DNA of 64,000 nt, taken from contig NC_082611.1 of the NCBI RefSeq assembly GCF_030936135.1, positions 9,625,001 through 9,689,000 on the forward strand. The letters are read 5' to 3'. The stretch is from Gavia stellata (taxonomy: Eukaryota > Chordata > Aves > Gaviiformes > Gaviidae). Shown in pieces: positions 24,831 through 37,045 of this stretch. How positions within the stretch are numbered: the stretch's first letter is position 1; every line of letters begins with the position of its first letter. The translations under genes and the position numbers were made by a program. Under the pieces are notes generated by a model. That model saw nothing but the letters and a program-made list of their open reading frames with translations. It ran no database searches and was not told the origin of the DNA.

Positions 24831-25790
24831 TAACAGACTCTGTACTGTTTTGGACAGTCTATGTAAATAGTCCTTGTATTGGTTATGACTGATCATATTC
24901 AATACAACAACACTGACTGTTACTTTAAACCATTTTTAACTCTTGTTACACTTTTCAATGTTTTCATTAAATGCATTTCTGATTTATGAAATATCTTTAG
25001 ATGGGTAATCATTTAAAGCTGTTTGTCTAACTTACAAAAGAGCTACTGATAGTTTCTCTGCTTCTCGCTTCCTATCTTAAACGTGTCACATGAGCTATAT
25101 GACTAACGTTATTGCCTGTTTATATGGTGCTTTTCTTCCATATGGTCATACCATACAAATGGAAGTCTTACTCTGAACATTTTCATGCAAGTGAAGGTTA
25201 ACAGCATCAGGTTTCATATCTGGTACATGTAGTGTTTACTTCAGACTGCCCTAACAGGGCAGCTATCAGTGGGGCAGACTGTTCATTTAAAGGTTACATT
25301 TTTAAGAATCTCCTTTACCCTGCTTTGCTTAATAAAAGCCAATGCCATAACATATATCTTTTTAAAGCACCTAACCTGTGTTCTTCCTAAAACTTGAGTT
25401 GGGATTCGTCCAGGCTTTTGGTTCTGATGGTCGAGTGGGATGTGTTGTGTTCCTAGAGAGTTTACTATTGTTCACTCTCTGGGTTGGGGAAAGTGATGCT
25501 CTGTTTTTTGTTGTTTGTTTCCTTTGAATGGCTTTAGACTTGCTAAGAAGCACGAGTCATTCATTTTTGATCAGTTGATTGATGACACAGCATGTGTGCA
25601 CCACTGTCACAGAATATGGGATTTCTCTAGCCAACCATTCCCATTTGCAAATGCAATCTAATACCTAGGCTTTGGAAGAGGATGAAAGGAGTGAATATTA
25701 TAACTGCCTATTGACCAAGCATGAAAATAAGATTTTCCTTTTACAAAAAAGCACAATTTTTTATTTTCCTGGGACGACTGCTCTATCCTT

Positions 25791-25808
25791 AAAAAAAAAA
25801 AAAAAAAA
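25791..25808. repeat. poly(A) run
   Basis: Eighteen consecutive A residues in intron 1. No attached retroelement is visible. Confidence 0.8.
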
Positions 25809-26267
25809 GGTGGTTTTACTCTGCCTTTAGTCCAGTAAAAGGAGCAAGGCTGTGAAACAGTCTAATCTGATACAACTTATACTTGCCTCAGGCCCAGTGC
25901 AATTTACACATACTTTAAGCACTTGCATTTGAACAATAAAGTACTGTAGATAATGTATGATTTTGCAACAGGATACATAATTTCTTCTGGTTGTGTTTTA
26001 GGATATTTGCAGGGGCAGTGTTTGGAAATGTTGTTTTCAGTCTGTGCAAACACAGAAATTGGTCCATTTGCATTCTGAGTACAACAGGCAAAAGCAGCTT
26101 TCTGGGAGGGCAGCGAATGGGACTTGGGGTAGGCTATGCCAGCTGCAAATCCAGTGCAAAAAAACCAGTAAACATGGGCTATTGACACAAGCGGTGCTTC
26201 CAATTGCTGTGAAATCCTCCAAAGGGAACTGTAGCTAAACAGATACTTTGTTGTTTCAGACAGAAAA

Positions 26268-27273
26268 ATGAAAACCCACCCAGCCATTGGTTTCTTCCTC
26301 CTCTTCGTGATCAGCTATGGCTCTTCTGAAAACTCAAGTACATCTAGAGGGTGTGGACTGGATCTTCTCCCTCAGTATGTTTACCTGTGCGACCTGGATG
26401 CCATCTGGGGAATAGTCGTGGAGGCAGTTGCGGGGGCAGGTGTGCTGACCACATTGCTGCTGATGCTGATTTTGCTGGTAAGGCTGCCCTTCATCAAGGA
26501 CAAAGAGAAGAAGAGCCCACTGGGAATGCACTTCCTCTTTCTTTTCGGGACTCTCGGACTGTTTGGGCTGACGTTTGCTTTCATCATACAGGAAGATGAA
26601 ATGGTGTGCTCTACCAGAAGATTTCTATGGGGAGTTATCTTTGCTTTGTGCTTCTCGTGCTTGCTAGCTCAAGCCTGGAGACTTCGTAGACTAGTTCGAC
26701 ATGGGAAGAGTCCATCTGGCTGGCATCTAGCTGGTGTGGCAATCTGCCTGATGCTCGTTCAGGTCGTTATTGCAACCGAGTGGTTAATACTGACAATTGT
26801 CAGAGATAACAAGTTGGCCTGCAGCTACGAACCAATGGATTTTGCCATGGCTTTGATTTACGTTATGTTCCTGATGGTATTTACCATGGGATTTTCTCTT
26901 TTCACTCTCTGTGGAAAGTTTAAGAAATGGAAGAAAAACGGAGTATGCCTCATTATAACACTTTTTTTTTCCATTCTGATTTGGGTAGCCTGGATGACTA
27001 TGTACCTCTTTGGTAATGCTGAGCTAAAGAGAAGAGACAAATGGAGTGATCCCACTCTTGCTATTGCACTGGTGTCCAGTGGTTGGGTGTTTGTTATTTT
27101 TCATGCCATCCCAGAGGTCCACTGTACCATCCTTCCATCACAGCAGGAAAACACTCCCAATTATTTTGATACTTCACAGCCAAGGATGCGTGAAACTGCT
27201 TTTGAGGAAGATATACAGCTTCCTCGGAGCTACATGGAAAATAAAGCCTTTTCAATGGATGAACATAATGCAG
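26268..27273 (+). CDS. GPRC5B: GPRC5B coding exon 2 (main exon)
   Basis: This exon encodes residues 1-335 of the class C orphan receptor GPRC5B (RAIG2), a retinoic-acid-inducible plasma-membrane protein with a short extracellular N-terminus. The exon starts at 26260 after TTGTTTCAG, and the first ATG follows at 26268. A signal peptide spans about residues 1-20 (FFLLFVISYG core). An N-glycosylation site lies at Asn22 (NSS), and the family block RGCGLDLLPQY follows. Seven membrane segments lie near 46-71, 87-107, 119-137, 152-174, 191-214, 225-248 and 262-282. Cys114 and Cys185 are placed for the conserved disulphide. The tail contains ENTPNYFDTSQPRMRE and MENKAFSMDEHNA. As recalled, human GPRC5B matches closely throughout. 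The donor is GTAAG at 27274, leaving phase 1. Confidence 0.97.
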
Positions 27274-30200
27274 GTAAGAATTTACTATAGAGGACTTCTT
27301 ATATTTTTCTGTAGTAGCCGAGAAAATCATCTGTATGAGACATTTTTCAGGTGTTCAAAACAAGGGTCATTATAAATGCCATATTTTGCACACTACATAT
27401 TGTCCCTTTTACAATTTTCTTTAAGGTATAACCTGGGGCGGGGGGGAAGTGAAAAAAATGCAATACAGAAAATACATGTGTTTGGTTAAAGTGATTCTTC
27501 TGCCAAAAAAATTCACTGTGGAAAAAATAGCATCTACCTTAAAATAGTTTAAATGGTATTTTTTGTCATTATCAGTTAACAACATTTAATACGAAGCATT
27601 TTCCAAAAACCCAAGAAAAAAATCAAGTAAGTGCTCTATGTTACAAAATGCTCAGCCTCTTGAGCAACGAAATAATTATTATTCATTATATTCCCATTAA
27701 AATGGGATTTAGTGCCACTTTGTGACACTGTGGGGGGAAAAAATGCAAAGTGATGTATAGTCAAGCTCAAAGACAGTCTTTGTTCTGAAGGCTTTAACCT
27801 CTGAACAGAGTCTACATAGATAGTTCCAAGGTAATGGTTGCTTTCCTTGTCATAGCTGTTTGGTGACATAGAACAATGTGTGATGACACATCATTAAAAT
27901 TTGCAATGAAAATGTTTTTAAGTGATTACTGAAAGGGCCACCAACAACTGGTTGCTTAAGACATCCAAACCATTGCTCACCCATATCAGAAAATACACAG
28001 GGATGCTTATGTGACCAGCGACGGGAAGCACCAGCCTGGTGGTGTTCTGTAGCGCAGGTTGCAGTCTGGTGCCGTCCCACAGCTGGAGAAAGGATTTCGT
28101 TACTAGTCACACTGCTTTTTATTCACTTTAGTTGAGAATTGGACTTGGGTATCGCACCTGATAGTTGCCACACTGCTTTGGCAGCCCCCAAAAGAAGGCT
28201 TGGGGCATGTTGTCCAGGCACTTCACCTTCCTATTCATCTTCACATATCTTTGATTTCCTCTGGGTTTGATGCTTCCTCTGGATATAGACGAGACATGGA
28301 GGAAAGTAGCACTCTCGTTTGGCACAATGTCAGGTCAGGAAGGCATTTTTCCTCTAAGTGTTTTAGTAGGAACTTTAAAGGTCTCCTCCTAGTATGGAAG
28401 CTTTGAACAGAAAGGAGTTAAGTTCTGTGAGTATACGCGAAGGGCAGTGGTAAAACAAACAAAAAAATCTCATGGATAAAAGAATGGTTGTTTATTACTC
28501 CTGTTCCAGAGCAGCAGAGGCAGCTTCACGATGGACTGTAAAACCACTCATATATATATATTTTTTTTTACTGTCCTCCATCCCCCATTAAATTAATTTC
28601 ATAGGAAGGTAACTGCAGTGACTTCAGTGGAGCTATTTCTGACTAAGGCAGATCTAAGAACAAAATTGGATCTTTCACTCTGTATTATTCCCATTCATGC
28701 ATACATTTTTAAAAAGAACTGTAAGCTCCTTTTTGATCTAATCATTCAGTGATTAAGTTTTTTAGTGAAATAGATGATAGCTATAAAATCATTATAGTGT
28801 CTATTATAGTGCAGTTTATGTTCTGTTTTAATCTAGCTGAATCTTATGCAGCATAATACAAAATAGATTGCTTTATCTGATGCCCTTATTAATATTTATC
28901 ATAATAAATGCATGTCATTTCTATTCCTATGGCATGTGGGAGAAAGATACATACATTTTTAATAAATCAAAATAGATTCATTATTCTTTTGCAGCAGTTC
29001 TTTAAGTACAGACTTACGACAACAGGGTTTGGAGGCAAAACTTACTAGTATGGTAGAGACTTAAAGTAAATACAGGTAATAATATTCAAGTCACATATTA
29101 TGGCTGCTGAAGTGTTAAGTCAGATCACTGTACCGATGGTTGTCAGTGGCTAAGTACCAGGAATCTAGTAGCAATAGGCTCTCTGCAGGTATATAGAGAA
29201 TGTTCTCTTTTATTCACTTAATTAACCTCAATTCAAGAATTCATCATTAAGAGTTTAGAAATTAAAGGAAGGGTACTTTCTTCAATTATACTTAAGAATG
29301 ATGTTTAAGAATATAAGATCTACTAGTTGTAAAGTTTTGGAAGACATGATAACCAGAAAACACCTCTTAGTTCCCTGCCCGTAATATTCATTTTAGTAAG
29401 TAGTTAGCTTTAAATAGAAAACATGCTTGGATAAGCATATTTTCCATTAATTGTTGTTATTTCCATTAATACTTCTATAAAGTAATTTAGTAACTTTGCT
29501 CTTTTTTTTTTTAAGGTTAAAAATTTTAAGCATCATTTTAAGAATCTGAACAACCTTTAAATTACAGGTTCAAACAAGCATATGTTCTCCTAATTTCTCT
29601 CTTTCTTGGCAAAATGTAGCTCCAAGTTATACACAACAACAAGAGCTGTTCTGTTCCAGGAATATCATTAAGCATTAATAAAGCAAAAGTATTTTAAAGA
29701 AGTCAGTTATTTAAACATCGTTTAAACAACATACTAATCTGGGATTTTAATATGCATATGATAGGTAAGTTGAAATACCTACTTAGAGTTATTTTCATAC
29801 CTATGTCTTGTAAAAATGTTAATAAAGTATTTAGAAACCCTGGAAAACGGCAACTTGAATGAGTTCTCAGCACTCTCTGGAAGTGCAGTGCACACTAGCA
29901 GGGCAACTTCTGTAAGGCAAAGAGAATTTGCCTTATACATGAAAAATCTGGGTGTGAAATGTAGAATGCTACAGCTGTCAAGAAACCCAAGCCTGAGCAG
30001 CTCTGGTATTCACTGAATTTCATTTAATAACTTGTAGTACTAAAAGTCACCCTCGGAGCCAATGCTTAAAAACAAAGTTAACAAAATTTAAAATGCTTGT
30101 TAAAAGGAGACTTTGACACGACATTTGCTCAAATCTTCTTGGCACTAATTTTTTTTTACCTATACATACTCTATGCAAGTAGATGTATTTAATAGTGATG

Positions 30201-31861
30201 GAAAAAGTACAAGGAAAAATGCTAAAACTGGTATGAGAAAAAAAATCCAAAATTACTATTGTTAAAAGAATGTTAAAAGAATTTTAGACTTACTGCAATA
30301 ATAGGGAAGGAAAATTTAGCAATATGAAATTGAATTTACTGGCTCTTTAAGATAATGTTGAAATGTCCATGGAAATTTTGTGTAAATGTTTTGTGTAAAT
30401 ATTTTAATGATATAATGCATGAGGTATTTTATCTTTATGTGTACTAGCAAATACCTGAGCAATCATTTGTGCTTAACACACAATAAGAAGCCAAACTACA
30501 AAGAAAGAATACTACTGACCCTGACATGGTTAACTATAAAATACAAAATATATAATTCTACTTCAGGCATTTTCATCTTTTGTCCTCCCAGTGTTCTGCA
30601 AAAATACCTAATTTTAAAATACAGAGCAAGTGAGGGTCTGTGTGCATCTGACGTCAACAACTGAGCATTTGCAGGGCTGGATTTCTAAATTTCTGTGCTA
30701 AACCAATACTGTTCTTCATCCCTGTGCACAACTCCCAAAGAGAGGAGTGGCAGTGGGTAAAGGACAGCATAAGGCAGTAGGATCCATTTAAATCTTGTGT
30801 CACACAGTGTAACTATATTAAATCCCGGCTACATTGAAGTCTATGCTGAAATTCTTGTAAACTTCAGCTTATTCACAATTTCAGCCAGAGAGTGTAGAAT
30901 TGTAATTTGAATTAAAGCTAAGAGAAATTCTTGCCCCAGGTGCCTGAACCAGGCGTGTTCCTATTTACCAGCTCACAGATGCGTATTGCCCATTGTAACC
31001 ATGCAACTCGCATGGATAAATGAGCTCTGTGCCCTGGCCGCATCTGAATTCAGTGAAGCCCTTATTTACCCCCGAAGTAAAAAGAGAGTTTGTATGTGCC
31101 AATCCCCCCCACTGGTTTAGAGAGAAAGAAGCATATCCCTAATGGTGCATATCTCTCATTCAGAATATACATCTTGAACCCAAACTTGTGCTAAAATTAA
31201 TGGAGAGACTGATGTATTTCTGGTATAGACATTCAGAAGGACAACCAGCATCTTCTCTTTTGCTTCAGTCATTTGCCATGTTTAAGCTATTTGAAAGCAA
31301 TATTCGTATTTCTAGTTTCTCAGAGTAAATATAATCTGAAACATCTGGAAAATCCTTATATGCTAGTCATGCTGAAGTAATGCTCAGGGGGGTTGTGAGC
31401 ATGCTTACTGGCTCGAGCAATGTTTTGGATCCCTGTCCTCTGAATTTGATAGAAAGCAAAATGTAATATGATTTTACTTAACCCCACAGTATCCAGACCA
31501 ATACAGCAAGCACTTTGCAAAATACGTTGCGCAAGATACGTCAAAGGTTTGGTGATTGAAGACATTTAGCTCCTATTGAGACGAGACTAAGCAAACTTCA
31601 AAAACTTGATTCCAGTAAATTTTTTCCCATTCCACAGCAAACAGTTAATTTACATAAAACTGATTCTTCCAACTGATCCCCAACGATGTAAGACAAACTG
31701 CTGTTCAAAAGCAATGTGAAAACTGGTATGGCAGCGTGAAAGTTAAAATCAATGGCAAAGTTCCCAATAGCTAAACTGGAAGCAAGATACTTTTATGATT
31801 TCAAAGGAGATGCACAGCATTAATTGTGTTCCTAAGAACAATCTTTCTTTTCTAAACACAG
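27274..31861 (+). other. GPRC5B: GPRC5B intron 2
   Basis: A 4.6-kb intron with donor GTAAGA and acceptor ending in AAACACAG. It is mostly AT-rich unique sequence. It holds a possible relic of an ancient amniote repeat near 28605-28700. No further exon is evident. Confidence 0.85.
28605..28700 (+). repeat. possible ancient amniote repeat relic
   Basis: The wording 'actgcagtgacttcagtgga' followed by 'gctatttctgac' and 'ttggatc' resembles a very old interspersed element, perhaps CR1/L3-like, common in bird and reptile genomes. Divergence is high and the family name is uncertain. Confidence 0.3.
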
Positions 31862-31974
31862 CGCTAAGAACGGCAGGATTTCGAAATGGCAGTTTGGGAA
31901 GCCGACCTAGTGCTCCTTTTAGAAGCAATGTTTATCAGCCAACTGAGATGGCAGTTGTGCTAAATGGTGGGACT
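31862..31974 (+). CDS. GPRC5B: GPRC5B coding exon 3 (C-tail)
   Basis: A 113-base exon encoding the next part of the cytoplasmic tail. The split codon G|CG gives Ala336, then 37 codons run through RTAGFRNGSLGSRPS, FRSNVYQPTEM and VVLNGGT. The acceptor is AAACACAG at 31861 and the donor GTAAGT at 31975, ending in phase 0. The phases fit exon 2 and exon 4 exactly. As I recall the human protein, this region holds two tandem copies of a GSLGKRPS unit. Here only one is present, which accounts for a slightly shorter protein. Confidence 0.95.
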
Positions 31975-33418
31975 GTAAGTATCAAATTGTGATGATTTAA
32001 GAAATCTTTGATATGCACTGATATATACAACCACTACTAATTGAAAAACCTGCTTTTAGCTTATTCACAGGAGGGGGGAAGGCTATAAGTGAAAATTCGG
32101 GCAGCAAGTATGCATGTAATGCTTCCCTTCTCTCTAGAAAAGATGTAATTACAAAGTATTTTGCATTTCTTTACTTGGCCGTTCACATTTTGCAGTGTAG
32201 TTTGAGTGAACCAAGTTCTTTGGTGAGACTACATATTCAGTGGCCTTTCAAATTACATTTGTTAAGGTATTTAACATAACTATTAAGTGACACAGTTTCC
32301 AACTTGATTTTTTTTTTTTTCAAGATGATGTGAGTCACACAAATGTCTACAGGCCAGTACATTACTTTAAATAAGAATCACTGTTGCAGATAGTGGTGGT
32401 CTCTCGCGTATCTTCCATTTTCTTGTAAAATGTATGTAATTCTTTGTAAGTAAGTTACAGATGTGTGTGCCTCTGGGAAATGGATTTATAAAAGAGGAAT
32501 ATAGACTATTTTAATGTTAATAGCATTGCTTTTTCTTTCTTAGACAATAGTTTGGCATGCCATTCTTTGATAGACCTGTTTTTCTGCAGCCTGGTTGTTG
32601 TAAGAATGGCTTAGTGATCTGATGCCAAACAGACTTTCTAAATGTTTTTCACATGATGTGTAATTTGCACTTGAAGACATTTCATATAGCAGGCATACTG
32701 TTGAAAAAGAAGACTTTTCATCCCCATATTTTCCATGCATACCTACATGCTTCTTAAAAATCTACCCATGAGCCAGTTTCTACTCATGTGAGTTGGGTTT
32801 TCTTTATTTTGAATCATGAGCTGATTCCATAACTCAACCTCTACATTTAAAACCAAGTAACGTGAACTGATTGCAGGTTTCTTTTTGTTTTTAATTAAGT
32901 AAAGTTTTGGTTGATTTTAGTGAACAAGAGGGACTAGATACAAGGATTCTCCTGTGTGGGTAAGACAGTGGGAAACACATCAACTTGAATAAAACGAAAA
33001 GTCTTGTGCTTTGCTGTCAGTAATGAATAGCATCCTTCAGACGTTAGGATTCGTCTATGCCTGATGCTTGAATTCATCTATGCCTATGTTTTCTGATACC
33101 AGAATATGCAGCTCAGGAAAAAGGCACTTTAGGGATGAGAAGCTAGACAATTTGGTTTTTTGTTTGTTTTGCTTTGTTTTGAGGTGGATACAAAGCTCAA
33201 TGGAGAACATCAGATAGTAAAATGGGAGCTTAATGTGTATATATAGTCACGGTTTTTACAGAGAGGTAAATGCACTGTATGGGTGGAGGATGAGTTTCTT
33301 TGTATCACCTTGCTCTGGAACTACTGTCGGGAAAGCTGTCATGTACATGCAGCATGATAACACTGATTTTTGAACAGACTAGATCTCTCAGTTATGGGTT
33401 TATTATCCTTATTTCCAG
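31975..33418 (+). other. GPRC5B: GPRC5B intron 3
   Basis: A 1.4-kb intron from GTAAGT to the acceptor ATTTCCAG. No mobile element or further exon is evident in it. Confidence 0.9.
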
Positions 33419-33463
33419 ATACCAACTGCTCCGCCAAGTTACACTGGACGACACCTCTGGTGA
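33419..33463 (+). CDS. GPRC5B: GPRC5B coding exon 4 (C-terminus)
   Basis: Fifteen codons complete the receptor: IPTAPPSYTGRHLW and then TGA. This matches the conserved C-terminal end of GPRC5B as I recall it from human, which differs at about one position. The acceptor is TTATTTCCAG ending at 33418, and phase 0 fits exon 3. The full product is 387 residues. This coding part is too short to be found as an isolated open frame and is recognised by the protein end and splice fit. The 3' UTR continues from 33464. Confidence 0.95.
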   Translation: MPTAPPSYTGRHLW

Positions 33464-35219
33464 AAGGCTGTAGGCTGTAGAGAATAAGAATCCTTGTTGC
33501 AGATGTTGTTCCCTGGCAGTGTGTCTTTGAGGGAGGAATCCATAACAGTACCAGAACAAAGCAACAAAACATCCAAGAGCTTTCGAAATCCTACAGAGGA
33601 TTTTGTCTAAATGTGAACACCATTGAACTGATAAGATAATTGCAAAAACAAAATTGTAAAACTGAAGCTGAATCTAATACAAAACAGAAGTAGGCACACC
33701 TTAAATTGGAAGAGGGGGATATTGTATTCTGAAATGTAAGATATTCTCTCGTCTGTAACTAGTGTGCGAGGCAAGCCTGGTTTTGTTGGTTGCCAGTTGC
33801 TTGCAAAATACCCCCCGCTCACCTAAACTTAATTCATGTTGCCACAAGAGATTGCCACTACAGTGTGAAAACATGCAGGATTTCTTTCCATTTTGCTCCT
33901 TTTCCCTTCATTTCAAACATCATGAAAAGCACCTTGTCTGCTTCATTATCTAACTGTACTGTACAGTCACGTAGCATCATGTGTAGTCAAGCATTGTCAC
34001 ACTGTGGCAACTAAATTACCATTACACTGTAGGCTGATACTCTTCTCTTTAAAAAATTGGTGTAGGAAATACAGTTCTGGAGGGATGAAAGGTCTATGCA
34101 TGTTTCATGTGAGTTATGGAGCTTCTTGAGACAGAGAGACAAAGCGTAGGTCCAGCACAGAGGCAGCTCTCCTCGGCTGCGCGGGATCGATTCCCCGTTA
34201 TTCCAGCCTCAACCCCGGGTGCGAGCAAAGAGCTGCGCGCTCTCACATCTCCTACAGAGGAAGCCGTTAAGTGGAACTTTGGAGGGATATACTTTTGCAA
34301 AGACTTAGCTGGGGAGAGAACGTGACTCGAGGTTGCCAGAAGGAGTTCGTTGTGATGGTGGATCAAAGGCAACCCACTGTTCCGCCCTGGCCAGCCTGTT
34401 CTAATGGGCTGATCTTGGCTAGCAGGAATGCGGTGGCAGCTGGGCAGTACTGACCACCTTTCAGGAGAAACTCAGCAGCAGATAGGGTCAAGACCTCCCT
34501 TTCTACTCCCTGTTCATATGAGTAGTCCTCTTGACTGCAGTTGTTTGTGCATTTAAATGTGGTTGTGCATTTTAGTGCCTAGCTAGTAGAATCTCCGTGC
34601 TGGAGGTGGTTTGTTGTTGTTTTTGGTTTTTTAAGGTGGTTTCTTCCCTACTCCTCCCCCCCCTCCACTTTTTTGAGTTGATATAAGGTAGACTTTCTCA
34701 AAGCTTTTTATCTTTGTTTTCTCCAGGTTATTTAAAAGGTTCCCATTGCCCATTGTTTGTGCCATGGTTTTTCATTATGTTTAAGCAATCATTCCTTTAT
34801 TTAACATTTAATACATATCGGACATTGAAAACATCATTGTATCCTCACTGTTTGGCCAATGTTAATCTTAGCTTTCCTCGATACTAAAAGCTAATTGTTT
34901 TTACTTGAGGGCATAGGAAATGTATAACAATTAAACTTTGCATATGCTATAATAAAAATATATATTTTCAAACTAAAAAAATATAATCTACAAATAACCG
35001 AATAGCTTAGTAGCTTCACAGAAAGAAGTTACTTGCTGTATACTGCAAGAGAAAGACAAGCTTTTTATTTTTCAAGTCTTCCTGATTCTTCACGTACCTC
35101 CATTTCTACTGAATTAGGAACCTAGTCCTGCAGACTTGTAGTCCCGTCGACACCAGTAGGTCTACATACAGGTACAGAGGCTGCAAGACCAGTCCCTAAG
35201 TGTTGCACACAGATATGTG

Positions 35220-35238
35220 TATATATATATATATATAT
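35220..35238. repeat. (TA)n microsatellite
   Basis: A short TA dinucleotide run, preceded by TGTG. Confidence 0.8.
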
Positions 35239-35852
35239 GGAAAAAATATATATTGCCATTCTTGCCATGATCATCTTATGGGGTTTTATTTCAAAGCCCT
35301 TCTCTTCCAGAAGCAATGTTTTTCTGTCATGCATGAGTAAAGGAGTATGTTAGCTCACCCCTGCCCATCCCTCCTTGAGGCAAAGGAAGCATGTGCTTAT
35401 TTTGGAGATTGCTTATTTTATTTTGTAAGTAACTAGATGGCCTTAGTAACCAAGTAGGGTAGGGGTGGATATTGCATGCTATCCAGCGACTTAGAAATAC
35501 ATTTTGCTTGTTTTAAGCAAAGCTTTGATCAAATAAGATGATAGTATTTAAGATAATGATAGTTACCCAGAAGATGCATAATTTGGAACAATGAAAAACC
35601 TATTACCATCACTTGGCCTGCAGAATTTTGCTTTGAAAAACCAATTAAAAAAAAAAAACCAAAACAACCCTCATAAAACTCTATTGCAACATCATGTAAG
35701 ATGACCATGGCATAAATGGTAGGACAGCTTTCTTTTTAAAAGTTTATCATGCTATAACCAAGATTTATGAATTATAATACACATTTTACAGACCTTGGAC
35801 AAAATCTGTACAAGATATAGTTATCTTAAGAAACATTTTTTTCTTTTTCTAG

Positions 35853-35968
35853 ATGTGACTGAATTGATAAATAGAGTTCCCAATCCTGCTCCTGATGAAG
35901 TTGTTTGGAATTTGAGGCCTTATCCAAAGATATGGCCAGATCCTACAAACTGCTACTCATGTGACTAG
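35853..35968 (+). CDS. GPRC5B: candidate alternative last exon of GPRC5B
   Basis: A strong acceptor, a pyrimidine tract ending in TTTTTCTAG at 35852, is followed by an open frame to TAG at 35966-35968. The frame is entered in the phase left by the exon 2 donor (G|AT gives Asp). It is not compatible with exon 3, whose donor would read ATG-TGA at once. Splicing exon 2 to this exon would give a 373-residue receptor. Its last 38 residues contain LINRVPNPAPDEVVWNL, then PYPKIWPDP, and end in NCYSCD. The peptide is protein-like, rich in Pro and Trp with two closely spaced Cys. An AATAAA follows at 36152. It could instead be unused sequence within a long 3' UTR. No transcript evidence is available here. 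Confidence 0.5.
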
Positions 35969-36151
35969 TCTCATTGGGTTAGTCATGTGGACTATTCACA
36001 AAATTAAAAATTAGCAGGATTGGGTTTCATTTGTGGTGGTGAAGGTGTGGCAATAGATTAGAAGGGTCTTTATTTTCCAACTTTATACAATTAGTAATGA
36101 GCAACTTTTTTTTTTGTAAGAAGTCACTAGTCTGTGATGTAAAATGCCCCA

Positions 36152-36157
36152 AATAAA
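36152..36157 (+). terminator. polyadenylation signal AATAAA (proximal)
   Basis: AATAAA located 184 bases after the stop of the candidate alternative last exon. It could serve that isoform. Confidence 0.45.
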
Positions 36158-36324
36158 ACTGTAATTGAAGAAAGGCACCTTTATGTTAACTTATATTTTT
36201 GTTACAGTAAACAAATTGTTTACTTTTGCCTTTTACGAAAGTTATCTAGAATGTAGAGCATCTGTGAACAACATAAGTAGTAAGTAAGCACAAGCCTTTC
36301 GCAGTTCAGTTAATTATTATAATT

Positions 36325-36345
36325 AGCTTTTATACTATAAAAGCT
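36325..36345. repeat. inverted repeat in 3' UTR
   Basis: Ten-base arms AGCTTTTATA and TATAAAAGCT pair perfectly around one central C. In RNA the stem would be about nine pairs with a three-base loop. Confidence 0.7.
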
Positions 36346-36736
36346 ACTATGTTGTCCCTTGATGGTGACGTGCCCATGGTGTTTCCATGCAGAAAAATGA
36401 AATCGTAAAGCATCTGAAAAAACTATTACCGAAACAAGATTTATAATAACTGGCTTTTGATCAATGGCTGGAAAAAAGTTCAAAGCCATACTTTACAGAT
36501 CCTGTCCTGCTTTCAGATGAGTTGAGGGTGTTTGACACTTGTCAGAAAATATGTAGTGTCTTCAGAAGAACACTCTCAATACATACAGTTGTTTCTGTAA
36601 ACAAGGTACCTGAAATACTATCGAACTAGATGTTTCTGTTTTTAGTGTAAACACAGGCATCTTGGTTGGCTTTGTTTGAGCTTGATGCCTTGGGTCTAAC
36701 CAAAGGCCATGCAAAAGGGAGCATTGTAGCTTTTAT

Positions 36737-36742
36737 AATAAA
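36737..36742 (+). terminator. polyadenylation signal AATAAA (middle)
   Basis: A canonical hexamer in the GPRC5B 3' region. The downstream element is less clear than at 37040. Confidence 0.35.
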
Positions 36743-37039
36743 GCAATTGGACTATTCTACCAACTTACAGGATTACAAAGCAGGTGCTTTTTATTAATTG
36801 ATGAGAGCTAAAGCTCATTTTTGATAGATAATATATATTTATTAAATGTATTAATGTGTGTTTTATAACGTACCCTTTTTTCCGCTGATTGTTGCATACT
36901 GGTATCTTATTAAGTACATCTTTAAAGGATTTTCAAGACAATCAATGTGTACCATGATGACTGTACATAAGGATACAAAATTACAGAGGTTGTAAAGCAT
37001 GGGCAAATGTTTTATTTTCAAAATGCTGTTCTTAACGAG

Positions 37040-37045
37040 AATAAA
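37040..37045 (+). terminator. GPRC5B: main polyadenylation signal of GPRC5B
   Basis: AATAAA is followed about 25-35 bases later by a GT-rich element (TGTTTGTGTT) typical of a real cleavage site. Cleavage is expected near 37060-37065. This marks the most likely 3' end of the plus-strand gene. Confidence 0.7.

Larger units (their letters stand above)
20184..26259 (+). other. GPRC5B: GPRC5B intron 1
   Basis: An intron of about 6.1 kb between the inferred donor GTGAGC at 20184 and the acceptor TTGTTTCAG ending at 26259. The first 800 bases belong to the CpG island. The rest is moderately AT-rich and free of obvious mobile elements. A block at about 24400-24830 looks like complex unique sequence and is a candidate control element. 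An 18-base A run lies at 25791-25808. Confidence 0.65.
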
